DNA from: Ectothiorhodospira shaposhnikovii
GTDB taxonomy: Bacteria > Pseudomonadota > Gammaproteobacteria > Ectothiorhodospirales > Ectothiorhodospiraceae
Reading direction: 5' to 3'
DNA length: 64,000 nt
Assembly: GCF_022227765.1 (NCBI RefSeq)
Contig: NZ_JAJMLZ010000009.1
Coordinates: 1-64,000, forward strand
This document shows positions 28,670 to 37,701 of the stretch, piece after piece; the stretch's first letter is position 1, and each line of letters opens with the position of its first letter. A program made the translations under genes and the position numbers. The notes beneath the pieces were generated by a model, which was not told the origin of the DNA, made no database searches, and saw only the letters and a program-made list of their open reading frames with translations.

Positions 28670-29541
28670 ACATCCTGATCCTGGGTGCCACCGGCCAGGT
28701 GGGTTTTGAACTGCTGCGGGCCCTGTCTCCGCTGGGATCGTTGATCGCTCCCACCCGTGCCCAGCTGGACCTGTCCAGTCCGGATGCGGTGGCCGGGGTC
28801 TTGCGGGCCATCCGTCCGGAACTGATCGTCAACGCCGCTGCCTGGACGGCGGTGGACGCGGCCGAGACGCAGCGCGAGGCGGCCTTTCGCCTGAATGCCG
28901 AACTGCCGGAACAGCTGGCCTGCTTTGCCGCCATCGCCGGCATTCCGCTGATCCACTATTCCAGTGACTATGTCTATCCCGGCGACGGGGATGCGCCCTG
29001 GCGGGAAGACAGTCCCACCGGGCCCCTGTCCGTGTACGGGGAAAGCAAGCTGGCGGGGGATCAGGCGGTGATGGCCGGCGGGGCCGCGCATCTGATCTTC
29101 CGCACCAGCTGGGTGTACAGCGCCCGGGGCAACAATTTCATGAAGACCATGCTGCGGCTGGGCCAGGAACGGGACAGCCTGAAGGTGGTGAATGATCAGA
29201 TCGGCGCGCCGACCCCGGCCCGCCTGATTGCCGAGGTCACTGCCCTGGCGGTGTATCGGCAGCGGCTGGGGCGGGGCATCGAGGGGCTGTATCATCTGGC
29301 GCCCCATGGGGAGACCAGTTGGCATGGGTTTGCCTGCGAGATCTTCCGACGGGCGGCGGAGTCGGGGATGGCCTTGACACTCACCCCGGCCCAGGTGGCG
29401 GCGATCCCCGGCAGTGATTACCCCACCCCGGCACGGCGGCCGGGCAATTCGCGGTTGTGCGTGAAGAAGCTGGAGACCGATCTGGGCATCGAGCTACCCC
29501 ACTGGGAGCCGCAGTTGGTGCTGACTCTAAGGGAGCTTTGA
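28666..29541 (+). CDS. rfbD: dTDP-4-dehydrorhamnose reductase
   Basis: The 291-residue enzyme reduces the last intermediate to dTDP-L-rhamnose. It shows the NADPH site [16 protein letters not shown], the STDYV-like SSDYVYPGD, the catalytic YGESKLAGD and the [14 protein letters not shown] block. ATG at 28666 lies inside the rfbB stop. It is the only rfbD in the window, so both rfb sets would depend on it or on a copy elsewhere. Confidence 0.96.
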   Translation: MNILILGATGQVGFELLRALSPLGSLIAPTRAQLDLSSPDAVAGVLRAIRPELIVNAAAWTAVDAAETQREAAFRLNAELPEQLACFAAIAGIPLIHYSSDYVYPGDGDAPWREDSPTGPLSVYGESKLAGDQAVMAGGAAHLIFRTSWVYSARGNNFMKTMLRLGQERDSLKVVNDQIGAPTPARLIAEVTALAVYRQRLGRGIEGLYHLAPHGETSWHGFACEIFRRAAESGMALTLTPAQVAAIPGSDYPTPARRPGNSRLCVKKLETDLGIELPHWEPQLVLTLREL

Positions 29542-29547
29542 CGTCAA

Positions 29548-31674
29548 TCACCCCCCCTGTGAGCTGTAGCCCTTCTCTTCCCGCCCGGTTTCCGGCGGCT
29601 CACCGGCGCCCTGCTCCGCCAGACGCCCTTCCAGGGCGCGGATCGCGGCGTCGGTGGAGGGGAACATGAACCCCTCTCCCACCTGCTCATACAGGCCGGT
29701 GCGCTTCATCACCTCCACCACCTGGGGCTTGAGGCCGGCAAACACCAGACTGATGTCCCGGTTGCGCAACCGCCAGATCAAGTTACGCACCACTTCCTCT
29801 CCCGAGGCGTCCAGTTCATTGATCCCGGAGGCAATGACGATCACGTAACGGGCCTTGGGGTGGCGCGCCAGCAGGCCCAGCATGGCGTCCTCGAAATAGG
29901 GCACGTTGGCAAAGTACAGCGAACCGTCGAACCGGATGATGCAGATGCGCTCTTCCTCGCCCTTGCCGTGGATGCGGGCATCCGCCAGGGTGCCCTCCGG
30001 GGTGCGGGCCAGTTCATACACCCGGGGATGCATGGTCCGATACAGATACAGCACCAGGGCCAGACCGGCGCCGATGAGGATGCCCTTGTCCAGGCTCGGC
30101 GCCAGGGCCAGGGTGGCGACAAAGGTGACCAGGGCCGCCATGCCGTCATGCCAGTGGGCCGCCCAGGACTGGCGCAGCCCCCGCAGGTTCAGCAGGCTGG
30201 CCACGGCCATGATGATGATCCCCGCCAGCACCGCCTGGGGCAGATGGTACAGCCAGGGGGTGAAAAACAGGATCACCAGCAGCACCAGCAGGCCGGTGAA
30301 GATGGAGGACATGCCGGTGCGCGCCCCGGAGGCCAGGTTGATGGCCGAGCGGGAGAAGGAACCGCTCACCGGATAGGCCTGGCTGAAGCTGCCCACCACC
30401 TTGGCCAGCCCCTGGCCGATGAGTTCCTGGTTGGGGTCGATGCGCTGGCCGGTGCGGGTGGCCATGGCCTTGGCGATGGCGATGGCCTCGGTAAACCCCA
30501 CCAGGGCAATGACGAAGGCGGTGCTCAGCAATGCCGTCACCATGTCCCAGCTGAGCTGGGGCAGGGTCAGGGGCGGCAGGCCGGCGGCCACCTGCCCCAC
30601 CACATGACCCCCGCCATTGAGATGGATGACGTTGTCGCGCACGGCGGTGATGCGCCAGACGGGACCTTCCGGTTCCAGCCCCGGCGGCAGCTGATCGGCC
30701 AGATAGAACCCCGGATGCTCGCCCCCGGCCTGGCGCAGGGGCAGTCCATGGAGTTCCCGCTGCAGGTGGCTGATGGTCTCGGCCCGACGCTGGCTGTCGT
30801 AGATGAGCACATCCACCTGATGGCGGTGATTCAGGGCCTCCATGGGCGGCAGTTCGTCCAGGGTCTTTTTCAGGGTGCGGATCTGGGCATCCTCGGTCCT
30901 GAGTACCGTTTTCTGGGTATCGAGCTGGATCACCAGTTCCTGCACCTGGCCGGAGCGGATGTCCTGCAGGGTGATGGACTGGGTCTTCTCAAAACCGACG
31001 GCCCAGCTGATGACCGTGGCCATGACCACCACCACCAGCACCCCGGGCACCCGGGGAAAGCGCCGGCGCAGCCCCCACATGGCGAGCATCGCCCCCAGGC
31101 CCATGGCCAGGGTGGGCAGATGGGCCTGGGGGATCTGCATCAGCATGGCGCCGATGTCCCGCAGGAACACCCCGCCGGAGATCATGGGTACACCGAGGAT
31201 CTGGTTGACCTGGGAGAGCACGATGATGATGGCGGCGGCGTTGGTGAAACCGACGATGACCGGATGGGAGATGAAGCTCACCAGGACCCCCAGTCGCAGT
31301 AGTCCCATGCCCAGCTGCAACAGTCCCACCAGCAGGGCCAGGCTGATGGCCAGGGTGATGTATTCCATGGAGTCCGGGGCCGCCAGGGGGATGAGGGCCG
31401 AGGCGGTGAGCAGGGAGACGATGGCCGCCGGGCCGGTGGCCAGTTGGCGGGAAGATCCCCACAGGGCGGCCACCATCACCGGCAGGAAGGCGGCGTAGAG
31501 TCCGTAGACCGCGGGCAGGCCCGCCAGCTGGGCATAGGCCATGGACTGGGGAATGAGCACCATGGCCACGGCCAGGCCCGCCATCAGGTCCGCCCGCAGA
31601 CTGCCGAGGGTCATGGGGAACCAGGTCAGGAAGGGGAACAGGCGTTGGAGGCGGGGCGTGGGGCTTGGAGGCAT
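29548..31674 (-). CDS. SulP family anion transporter with STAS domain and a large insertion
   Basis: This 708-residue inner-membrane protein has the SulP signature PQSMAYAQLAGLPAVYGLY, later GFTEAIAIAKAMA, and a C-terminal STAS domain (about 570-680, ELDASGEEV). Typical SulP proteins run straight from TM7 (VVVVMATVISWAVGF) into VGQVAAGLPPLTLP. Here residues about 231-355 are inserted, beginning with heptad-like helix (QLDTQKTVLRTEDAQIRTL) and continuing as a mixed domain. With a cytoplasmic N-terminus and seven crossings before it, the insert should face the periplasm. It is divergent from cbbL. Relatives carry sulfate or bicarbonate; the place beside RuBisCO favours bicarbonate, as inference. 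Confidence 0.9.
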   Translation of the reverse strand: MPPSPTPRLQRLFPFLTWFPMTLGSLRADLMAGLAVAMVLIPQSMAYAQLAGLPAVYGLYAAFLPVMVAALWGSSRQLATGPAAIVSLLTASALIPLAAPDSMEYITLAISLALLVGLLQLGMGLLRLGVLVSFISHPVIVGFTNAAAIIIVLSQVNQILGVPMISGGVFLRDIGAMLMQIPQAHLPTLAMGLGAMLAMWGLRRRFPRVPGVLVVVVMATVISWAVGFEKTQSITLQDIRSGQVQELVIQLDTQKTVLRTEDAQIRTLKKTLDELPPMEALNHRHQVDVLIYDSQRRAETISHLQRELHGLPLRQAGGEHPGFYLADQLPPGLEPEGPVWRITAVRDNVIHLNGGGHVVGQVAAGLPPLTLPQLSWDMVTALLSTAFVIALVGFTEAIAIAKAMATRTGQRIDPNQELIGQGLAKVVGSFSQAYPVSGSFSRSAINLASGARTGMSSIFTGLLVLLVILFFTPWLYHLPQAVLAGIIIMAVASLLNLRGLRQSWAAHWHDGMAALVTFVATLALAPSLDKGILIGAGLALVLYLYRTMHPRVYELARTPEGTLADARIHGKGEEERICIIRFDGSLYFANVPYFEDAMLGLLARHPKARYVIVIASGINELDASGEEVVRNLIWRLRNRDISLVFAGLKPQVVEVMKRTGLYEQVGEGFMFPSTDAAIRALEGRLAEQGAGEPPETGREEKGYSSQGG

Positions 31675-31768
31675 GGTCCTGAGGAGGTTGGGTGCTCAGT
31701 TCATGCCAAAAAGTTTAACACTTATAACCTGGGATTTGCTGATAAACGGCCCGGTGTTGTTCTGCGTC

Positions 31769-31788
31769 ATTCCCGCTTTCGCGGGAGT
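31769..31788. repeat. Family A palindrome
   Basis: ATTCCCGC-TTTC-GCGGGAGT preceded by CGTC and followed by GACGG, the same unit as at 1575 and 23593, with one stem mismatch. Confidence 0.8.
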
Positions 31789-31828
31789 GACGGGTACGGA
31801 CCCCACCCTGATCCTCACTCAATAAACC

Positions 31829-31844
31829 ATAAGTTATAACTTAT
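31829..31844. promoter_or_regulatory. AT-rich palindrome upstream of cbbL, candidate CbbR site
   Basis: ATAAGTTATAACTTAT is a perfect 16-base palindrome about 140 bases before cbbL. It contains TAA-N8-TTA, matching the TNA-N7/8-TNA form bound by the LysR-type regulator CbbR. No cbbR gene lies in the window. Confidence 0.45.
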
Positions 31845-31983
31845 ACATACAATCATCATAATTGATTATCTATTATACCCATAGATCATGTAGTCTCTTG
31901 TCTATCGGATTTGAGTACGCTTTACCCACGACCCGGCTTGACCCGGGACGTGGTTCAAAACATCAAGCCCAAAGGAGTCGATG

Positions 31984-33405
31984 ATGGCAGTCAAGACCTA
32001 CAGTGCCGGTGTGAAAGAGTACCGCCAGACCTACTGGACCCCGGAATACACCCCCCGGGATACCGACATCCTCGCCTGCTTCAAGGTGACCCCGCAGCCG
32101 GGCGTGGATCGCGAGGAAGCCGCCGCCGCGGTGGCCGCCGAATCCTCCACCGGTACCTGGACCACCGTGTGGACCGACCTGCTCACCGACCTGGATCACT
32201 ATAAGGGTCGCGCCTACCACATCGAGGACGTGCCCGGCGATGACGAGTGCTTCTACGCCTTTATCGCCTACCCCATCGACCTGTTCGAGGAAGGCTCGAT
32301 GGTGAACGTGTTCACCTCCCTGGTGGGCAACGTGTTCGGCTTCAAGGCCGTGCGCGCCCTGCGTCTGGAAGATGTGCGCTTCCCCATCGCCTACGTCATG
32401 ACCTGCGGCGGTCCGCCCCACGGCATTCAGGTGGAACGGGACATCATGAACAAGTACGGCCGTCCCCTGCTGGGCTGCACCATCAAGCCCAAGCTGGGTC
32501 TGTCCGCCAAGAACTACGGCCGCGCCGTGTACGAATGCCTGCGCGGCGGCCTGGACTTCACCAAGGACGACGAGAACGTCAACTCCCAGCCCTTCATGCG
32601 CTGGCGCCAGCGCTTCGACTTCGTCATGGAGGCCATCAACAAGGCCGAGATGGAAACCGGTGAGCGCAAGGGCCACTACCTGAACGTGACCGCCCCCACC
32701 CCGGAAGAGATGTACAAGCGGGCCGAGTACGCCAAGGAAATCGGCGCCCCCATCATCATGCACGACTACATCACCGGCGGCTTCTGCGCCAACACGGGTC
32801 TGGCCAACTGGTGCCGCGAGAACGGCATGCTGCTGCACATCCACCGCGCCATGCACGCGGTCATGGACCGTCATCCCCGCCACGGCATCCACTTCCGGGT
32901 GCTGGCCAAGATCCTGCGCCTGTCCGGCGGCGACCACCTGCACACCGGCACCGTGGTGGGCAAGCTGGAAGGCGACCGCGCCGCCACCATGGGCTGGATC
33001 GATCTGCTGCGCGAGTCCTACATCAAGGAAGACCGCTCCCGCGGCATCTTCTTCGATCAGGACTGGGGCGCCATGCCCGGTGTCTTCGCCGTGGCCTCCG
33101 GCGGCATCCACGTCTGGCACATGCCGTCCCTGGTCACCATCTTCGGTGACGACTCGGTGCTGCAGTTCGGTGGCGGCACCCTGGGTCACCCCTGGGGCAA
33201 CGCCGCCGGCGCTTCCGCCAACCGCGTGGCCCTGGAAGCCTGTGTGCAGGCCCGCAACGAAGGACGTGAACTGGAGAAGGAAGGCAAGGACATCCTCATC
33301 GCCGCCGCCCAGCACAGCCCCGAACTCAAGATCGCCATGGAAACCTGGAAGGAGATCAAGTTCGAGTTCGATACCGTGGACAAGCTGGACGTGCAGCACC
33401 GCTAA
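31984..33405 (+). CDS. cbbL: RuBisCO large subunit, form IA
   Basis: The 473-residue subunit carries the full active site: Lys 168 and Lys 170 in TIKPKLG, the carbamylated Lys 194 with Asp 196 and Glu 197 in [11 protein letters not shown], His 287 in HIHRAMHA, and loop-6 Lys 327 in [10 protein letters not shown]. The sequence is of the green-type form IA. cbbS, cbbQ and cbbO follow and no carboxysome genes do, so it fits the non-carboxysomal (IAq) kind. ATG at 31984 is favoured over 31981 because AGGAG ends six bases before it. Confidence 0.98.
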   Translation: MAVKTYSAGVKEYRQTYWTPEYTPRDTDILACFKVTPQPGVDREEAAAAVAAESSTGTWTTVWTDLLTDLDHYKGRAYHIEDVPGDDECFYAFIAYPIDLFEEGSMVNVFTSLVGNVFGFKAVRALRLEDVRFPIAYVMTCGGPPHGIQVERDIMNKYGRPLLGCTIKPKLGLSAKNYGRAVYECLRGGLDFTKDDENVNSQPFMRWRQRFDFVMEAINKAEMETGERKGHYLNVTAPTPEEMYKRAEYAKEIGAPIIMHDYITGGFCANTGLANWCRENGMLLHIHRAMHAVMDRHPRHGIHFRVLAKILRLSGGDHLHTGTVVGKLEGDRAATMGWIDLLRESYIKEDRSRGIFFDQDWGAMPGVFAVASGGIHVWHMPSLVTIFGDDSVLQFGGGTLGHPWGNAAGASANRVALEACVQARNEGRELEKEGKDILIAAAQHSPELKIAMETWKEIKFEFDTVDKLDVQHR

Positions 33406-33417
33406 GCGGCCTTGCCG

Positions 33418-33439
33418 GGGGCGGCCGTCGGGCCGCCCC
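33418..33439 (+). promoter_or_regulatory. Stem-loop between cbbL and cbbS
   Basis: GGGGCGGCC-GTCG-GGCCGCCCC forms a perfect nine-base GC stem 13 bases after the cbbL stop. It may stabilise the cbbL message or attenuate transcription into cbbS. No T-run follows. Confidence 0.55.
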
Positions 33440-33469
33440 GCCCCCAGACACTGAACAGAGGATAAGACC

Positions 33470-33802
33470 ATGTCCGAGATCCAGAGCTTCAAGCAGTCCG
33501 AAAAGTACGAAACCTTCTCCTATCTGCCGCAGATGACCGCCGACCAGGTGCGCAAGCAGGTGGAATACATGATCAGCAAGGGCTGGAACCCGGCCATCGA
33601 GCACAGCGAACCGGAAAATGCCTTCGGCTCCTTCTGGTACATGTGGAAGCTGCCCATGTTCGGCGAGCAGTCGGTGGAAACGGTGCTGGCCGAAGTGGAG
33701 GCCTGCAAGAACGAGCATCCCGATCATCTGGTGCGCGTGATCGGCTATGACAACTTCGCCCAGTGCCAGGGAACGTCCTTCGTCGTCCATCGCGGCGAGT
33801 AA
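33470..33802 (+). CDS. cbbS: RuBisCO small subunit
   Basis: The 110-residue small subunit caps the large-subunit octamer. Typical segments are [11 protein letters not shown] at the start, [22 protein letters not shown] and the closing [20 protein letters not shown]. The length is normal for form IA. It is preceded by AGAGGA and is co-transcribed with cbbL. Confidence 0.98.
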   Translation: MSEIQSFKQSEKYETFSYLPQMTADQVRKQVEYMISKGWNPAIEHSEPENAFGSFWYMWKLPMFGEQSVETVLAEVEACKNEHPDHLVRVIGYDNFAQCQGTSFVVHRGE

Positions 33803-33820
33803 GCTTTCCCCTCACCCCAA

Positions 33821-33844
33821 CCCCTCTCCCCTTGGGGAGAGGGG
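33821..33844. repeat. Family B palindrome between cbbS and cbbQ
   Basis: CCCCTCTCCCC-TT-GGGGAGAGGGG, a perfect 11-base stem in the 65-base gap. Together with the flanking CTCACCCCAAC it is a dispersed unit also represented at 25162. It may reduce expression of cbbQO relative to cbbLS. Confidence 0.65.
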
Positions 33845-33867
33845 CCTTGGTTCTCCGGGAGTGACTC

Positions 33868-34671
33868 ATGCACGACACCATCCGCGATTATCAGATCAAG
33901 GAAGAACCCTACTACCGCGCCGTCGGTGATGAAGTGGCCCTGTACGAGGCCGCCTATGCCGTGCGCATGCCCATGATTCTCAAGGGCCCCACCGGCTGCG
34001 GCAAGACCCGGTTTGTGGAATACATGGCCTGGAAGCTGGGCAAGCCCCTGATCACCGTGGCCTGCAACGAGGACATGACCGCTTCGGACCTGGTGGGCCG
34101 CTATCTGCTGGATGCCGACGGCACCCGCTGGCAGGACGGTCCCCTCACCCTGGCCGCCCGCCATGGCGCCATCTGCTACCTGGACGAAGTGGTGGAGGCC
34201 CGTCAGGACACGGTGGTGGTGATCCATCCCCTCACCGACAACCGCCGGGTGCTGCCGCTGGAAAAGAAGGGCGAACTGGTGCGCGCCCATCCCGACTTCC
34301 AGCTGGTCATCTCCTACAACCCCGGCTACCAGAGCCTGATGAAGGATCTCAAGCAGTCCACCAAGCAGCGTTTCGGTGCCCTGGACTTCGATTACCCGGA
34401 AGCGGGCCTGGAGGCGGAGATCGTCGCCCATGAAACCGGCATCGCCACCGACACGGCGAAGAAGCTGGTGAGCGTGGCGGAACGGGCCAGGAACCTGAAG
34501 GGCCACGGCCTGGATGAAGGCATCTCCACCCGCATGCTGGTCCATGCCGGTTCCTTGATCGCCCGCGATGTGGAACCCCTGGCCGCCTGCCGCATGGCCC
34601 TGGTGCGTCCCCTCACCGACGATCCGGACATGCGCGACGCCCTGGACGCGGCGGTCACCACCTTTTTCTGA
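33868..34671 (+). CDS. cbbQ: RuBisCO activase AAA+ subunit CbbQ
   Basis: This 267-residue MoxR-type AAA+ ATPase forms the motor that removes inhibitory sugar phosphates from RuBisCO. It has Walker [11 protein letters not shown] near residue 38 and Walker [11 protein letters not shown] near residue 106, and it ends with the CbbQ_C helix bundle. The length is typical. It lies between cbbS and its partner cbbO. Confidence 0.97.
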   Translation: MHDTIRDYQIKEEPYYRAVGDEVALYEAAYAVRMPMILKGPTGCGKTRFVEYMAWKLGKPLITVACNEDMTASDLVGRYLLDADGTRWQDGPLTLAARHGAICYLDEVVEARQDTVVVIHPLTDNRRVLPLEKKGELVRAHPDFQLVISYNPGYQSLMKDLKQSTKQRFGALDFDYPEAGLEAEIVAHETGIATDTAKKLVSVAERARNLKGHGLDEGISTRMLVHAGSLIARDVEPLAACRMALVRPLTDDPDMRDALDAAVTTFF

Positions 34672-34700
34672 TGCCCTGACTCGGGAGGAGGATCAGGCCC

Positions 34701-37019
34701 ATGAGCGTCCATCTGGAAGACTACCCCGAACTGCTGGAGGACCTGGGCGGTCATGCCGTCGAGGTGCTGGAATCGGCCTGGCAGGAAGCGGTGCGCAGCT
34801 TCAGCTCCACGGGCCTGAAAAACTACTACATGGAAGGCGCCCGCGCCCTCCACGCCCTGGGCAAGGGCACCGAACCTGTGGCGGCCTTCATCCAGGAGAG
34901 CCCCGTGGTGGCCCGGGAACTGGGGGAAGACGCGGTGATGGACCTGATCGAGAGCGTCATCAAGCTCTCGTCCAAGACCAGCGGCGCGGTCATCAGCCTG
35001 GTGATCGCCACCAGCCCGGTGGCCTCCCGACGACTGGCGGACCCCACCCTGTTCAAGGGGTATCTGCGTCTGCTGGACAATCTGGTGGCCCAGGTGCCCC
35101 GAGGGGTGCGGCCCATGCTGGAACACCTGGACCCGTTGCTCACCCATCTCACCCTGGGGGGACTGCGGCGCTGGGCCCTGTGGGGGGCCAAGGTCCATGG
35201 TCGGGACTTCAAGGCCCAGACCGCCTATTTCGGGCTGGAGACACCCGAATCCCGCTCGGTGTTCCAGAACGAACGGCGCGGCACCCTGTTCGTGGACGTG
35301 CAGCGACGGATCAACATGTATCTGCGTGCCCTCTGGGCCAGGGACTTTTTCCTGCGCCCCACCAGCGGCGACTTCGAATCCCGCGAGGGGATGCGCCCCT
35401 TCATCGACGGTTTCACCCTCTATGTACCCGATGCCTATGACGACGGGTTCGGTATCGGCGGCCTGCAGATCTATCGGGCCACGGCGGCCCACGGGGCGGC
35501 CCATCTGGTCCACAGCCGCAGCCCCATGCCGGCGGACGATCCCGGTGGCCTCACCGGCCTGCTGGTGGGGCTGTTCGAGGATGCCCGGGTGGAGGCCCTG
35601 GCCCTGGCCGCCTTCCCCGGACTGCGCCAGCTCTGGCTGCCCATGCATGTGACCGGACCCGAGGACGGCGACGGTACCACCGCCCTGCTGGGCCGCACCG
35701 CCCGCGCCCTGCTGGACCCGGACTACGAGGATCCGCACCCCTTCGTGCAGCGGGCGCGGGCCCGGTTCGATGACGCCGCCGCGGACCTGACCCGCCACGG
35801 CCTGGCCTGGGATCTGGCCCATCAATTGGCGCCGGCCTTCCCCACCGACGAACCCTTCAGCACTCGTCATCACCACATCCCGGTGCTGTACCGGGATGAC
35901 AACCGGTATCTGTGGACCCTGGGCGAGCAGGACGACGTGGACCTGATCCGTCTTTGGGAACGACCCCAGGTGCGGCGCAACGTCAGCCTCATGGAAATGG
36001 TCAACGGACTGGACGTGCCCTTTGCCGGGGATGACGCCCAGGAGATCTGGACCCTGAGCACGGAGTTCTTCTGCGACGAGGAAGACATCAGCCTCAACGA
36101 GAAGGAAGGCAAGCCGCCGGTGTCGGCCCCGTTCCATTACCCGGAATGGGATTACCAGATGCAGCTGGAGCGCCCCCACTGGTGCACCTTGCTGGAGCGC
36201 CGTCCCCGGACCGGGGACCCGGCCGAGATCGACGCGGTGGCGCAGCGGCACAAGCCGCTGATCAGCCGCCTGAAATACCTGATCGAGGCAATGCAGCCCC
36301 AGGGCGTGCAGCGCTATCGGCGCCAGCCGGACGGGGACGAACTGGATCTGAACGCGGTGGTGGAGTCCCTGGTGGATCTGCGCATGGGACGACAGCCGGA
36401 CACCCGGGTGCATATCCGCACCGAGCGCAAGGTGCGGGACCTGTCGGTCCTGGTGCTGATCGACCTGTCCGAATCCACCAACGACAAGGTGCGCGGCACC
36501 GACAGCACGGTGCTGGATCTGGCCCGGGAGGCCACGGCGCTGCTGGCGGGGGCCTTGGCGAAGATCGGCGATCCCTTTGCCATCCACGGCTTTGATTCCG
36601 ATGGCCGTCATGACGTGGAGTATTACCGGTTCAAGGATTTCGACGCCCCCTATGACGACACCGTGAAGGCCCGTCTGGCGGGGATGACGGGGCAGATGTC
36701 CACCCGCATGGGTGCGGCGATCCGTCATGCCGGGGAGCATCTGCGGCGGCAACCCTCGCGGCGCAAGCTGCTGCTGATCGTGACGGACGGGGAGCCGGCG
36801 GATACGGACGTGCGGGATCCCCAGTATCTGCGCCAGGACGCCAAGCATGCGGTGGAGGAAGTGGCCAAGCACGGGGTCTACAGTTTCTGCATGAGCCTGG
36901 ACCCCCACGCGGATGACTATGTGGAGCGGATCTTCGGGGCGCGGCGCTACATGGTGGTGGATCATGTGGCCCGACTGCCGGAAACCCTGCCGATGCTCTA
37001 TGCCGGACTGACCCGATAA
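34701..37019 (+). CDS. cbbO: RuBisCO activase adaptor CbbO
   Basis: This 772-residue partner of CbbQ docks the hexamer on RuBisCO. The C-terminal 200 residues are a von Willebrand A domain with the MIDAS motif DLSES near residue 587 and TDGEPAD further on; the N-terminal part is the helical CbbO-specific region. It begins 29 bases after cbbQ with GGAGGA upstream. The length matches known CbbO proteins. Confidence 0.96.
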   Translation: MSVHLEDYPELLEDLGGHAVEVLESAWQEAVRSFSSTGLKNYYMEGARALHALGKGTEPVAAFIQESPVVARELGEDAVMDLIESVIKLSSKTSGAVISLVIATSPVASRRLADPTLFKGYLRLLDNLVAQVPRGVRPMLEHLDPLLTHLTLGGLRRWALWGAKVHGRDFKAQTAYFGLETPESRSVFQNERRGTLFVDVQRRINMYLRALWARDFFLRPTSGDFESREGMRPFIDGFTLYVPDAYDDGFGIGGLQIYRATAAHGAAHLVHSRSPMPADDPGGLTGLLVGLFEDARVEALALAAFPGLRQLWLPMHVTGPEDGDGTTALLGRTARALLDPDYEDPHPFVQRARARFDDAAADLTRHGLAWDLAHQLAPAFPTDEPFSTRHHHIPVLYRDDNRYLWTLGEQDDVDLIRLWERPQVRRNVSLMEMVNGLDVPFAGDDAQEIWTLSTEFFCDEEDISLNEKEGKPPVSAPFHYPEWDYQMQLERPHWCTLLERRPRTGDPAEIDAVAQRHKPLISRLKYLIEAMQPQGVQRYRRQPDGDELDLNAVVESLVDLRMGRQPDTRVHIRTERKVRDLSVLVLIDLSESTNDKVRGTDSTVLDLAREATALLAGALAKIGDPFAIHGFDSDGRHDVEYYRFKDFDAPYDDTVKARLAGMTGQMSTRMGAAIRHAGEHLRRQPSRRKLLLIVTDGEPADTDVRDPQYLRQDAKHAVEEVAKHGVYSFCMSLDPHADDYVERIFGARRYMVVDHVARLPETLPMLYAGLTR

Positions 37020-37035
37020 GGATTATACTCCGGGC

Positions 37036-37701
37036 ATGACTCCCGAAAGCTTCGCCCTTCCCGCCTACTTCGATCTGGGCGCCGTCTTCGTCTTTGCCCT
37101 GTCCGGCGTGGTGGTGGCCATGCGCAAGGGGTATGACCTGATCGGCATGTTCTTCCTTGCCCTGGTCACCGGGGCAGGCGGGGGACTGCTGCGGGACGGG
37201 CTGTTCCTGCAACAGGGGCTGCCGGTATTGCTCACCGATCCGGGCTATCTGGCCGCCATCGGCGCCGCCACTCTGATCGGACTGGTGTTCGGCGAACGGC
37301 CCTGGTACACCCGTCGCGGGGTGGCCATCATCGACGCCGCCGGGATCGGCGGCTTTGCCGTGGTGGGCATCGAACGCTCCCTGGAGGCCGGGCTGGGACT
37401 GCCCGCCGCCCTGCTGGTGGGGGTGCTCAACGGGGTGGGCGGCAGCCTGATCCGGGACGTGATCGCCGGTGATCCGCCCCTGATCCTCAAGCCCGGTCAG
37501 TTCTATGCCCTGGCGGTCCTGGTGGGCGGCACCGCCTACCTGGCCATGACCCAGTGGCTGTCGGTGCCGGTGGTGGCGGCGGCCTGGGTGACGATCCTGA
37601 TCACCTTTGCCCTGCGCATGGCCTCCATCGAATTCAACTGGAGCACCCGAGCGGTGCACCGGGAGGGCCTGGTACGGTACCTGAAGCGGCGCCGGCCCTA
37701 A
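37036..37701 (+). CDS. TRIC/UPF0126 family membrane protein
   Basis: The 221-residue protein has six to seven hydrophobic segments arranged as two repeats of the UPF0126 unit, each with a Gly-rich turn (VTGAGGGLLRDGL and LNGVGGSLIRDVI). Bacterial and archaeal relatives form trimeric potassium-permeable channels. It follows cbbO by 16 bases but is probably only a neighbour. Its stop overlaps the convergent rarA by four bases. Confidence 0.88.
   Translation: MTPESFALPAYFDLGAVFVFALSGVVVAMRKGYDLIGMFFLALVTGAGGGLLRDGLFLQQGLPVLLTDPGYLAAIGAATLIGLVFGERPWYTRRGVAIIDAAGIGGFAVVGIERSLEAGLGLPAALLVGVLNGVGGSLIRDVIAGDPPLILKPGQFYALAVLVGGTAYLAMTQWLSVPVVAAAWVTILITFALRMASIEFNWSTRAVHREGLVRYLKRRRP

Larger units (their letters stand above)
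31675..31983. other. Divergent promoter region of SulP and cbbL
   Basis: This 309-base gap has a family A palindrome, an AT-rich palindrome (31829-31844) and a long AT-rich stretch up to the cbbL leader. No gene is seen. Confidence 0.65.

Noticed and set aside
31963-33492. 509-residue minus-strand frame opposite cbbL
   Set aside because: Shadow of a highly conserved gene.
34392-36965. 857-residue minus-strand frame opposite cbbO
   Set aside because: Shadow of cbbO and cbbQ; no recognisable motif.
31984-37019. Carboxysome locus next to RuBisCO
   Set aside because: cbbL and cbbS are followed by cbbQ and cbbO only; no shell protein, csoS2 or carbonic anhydrase gene is present.
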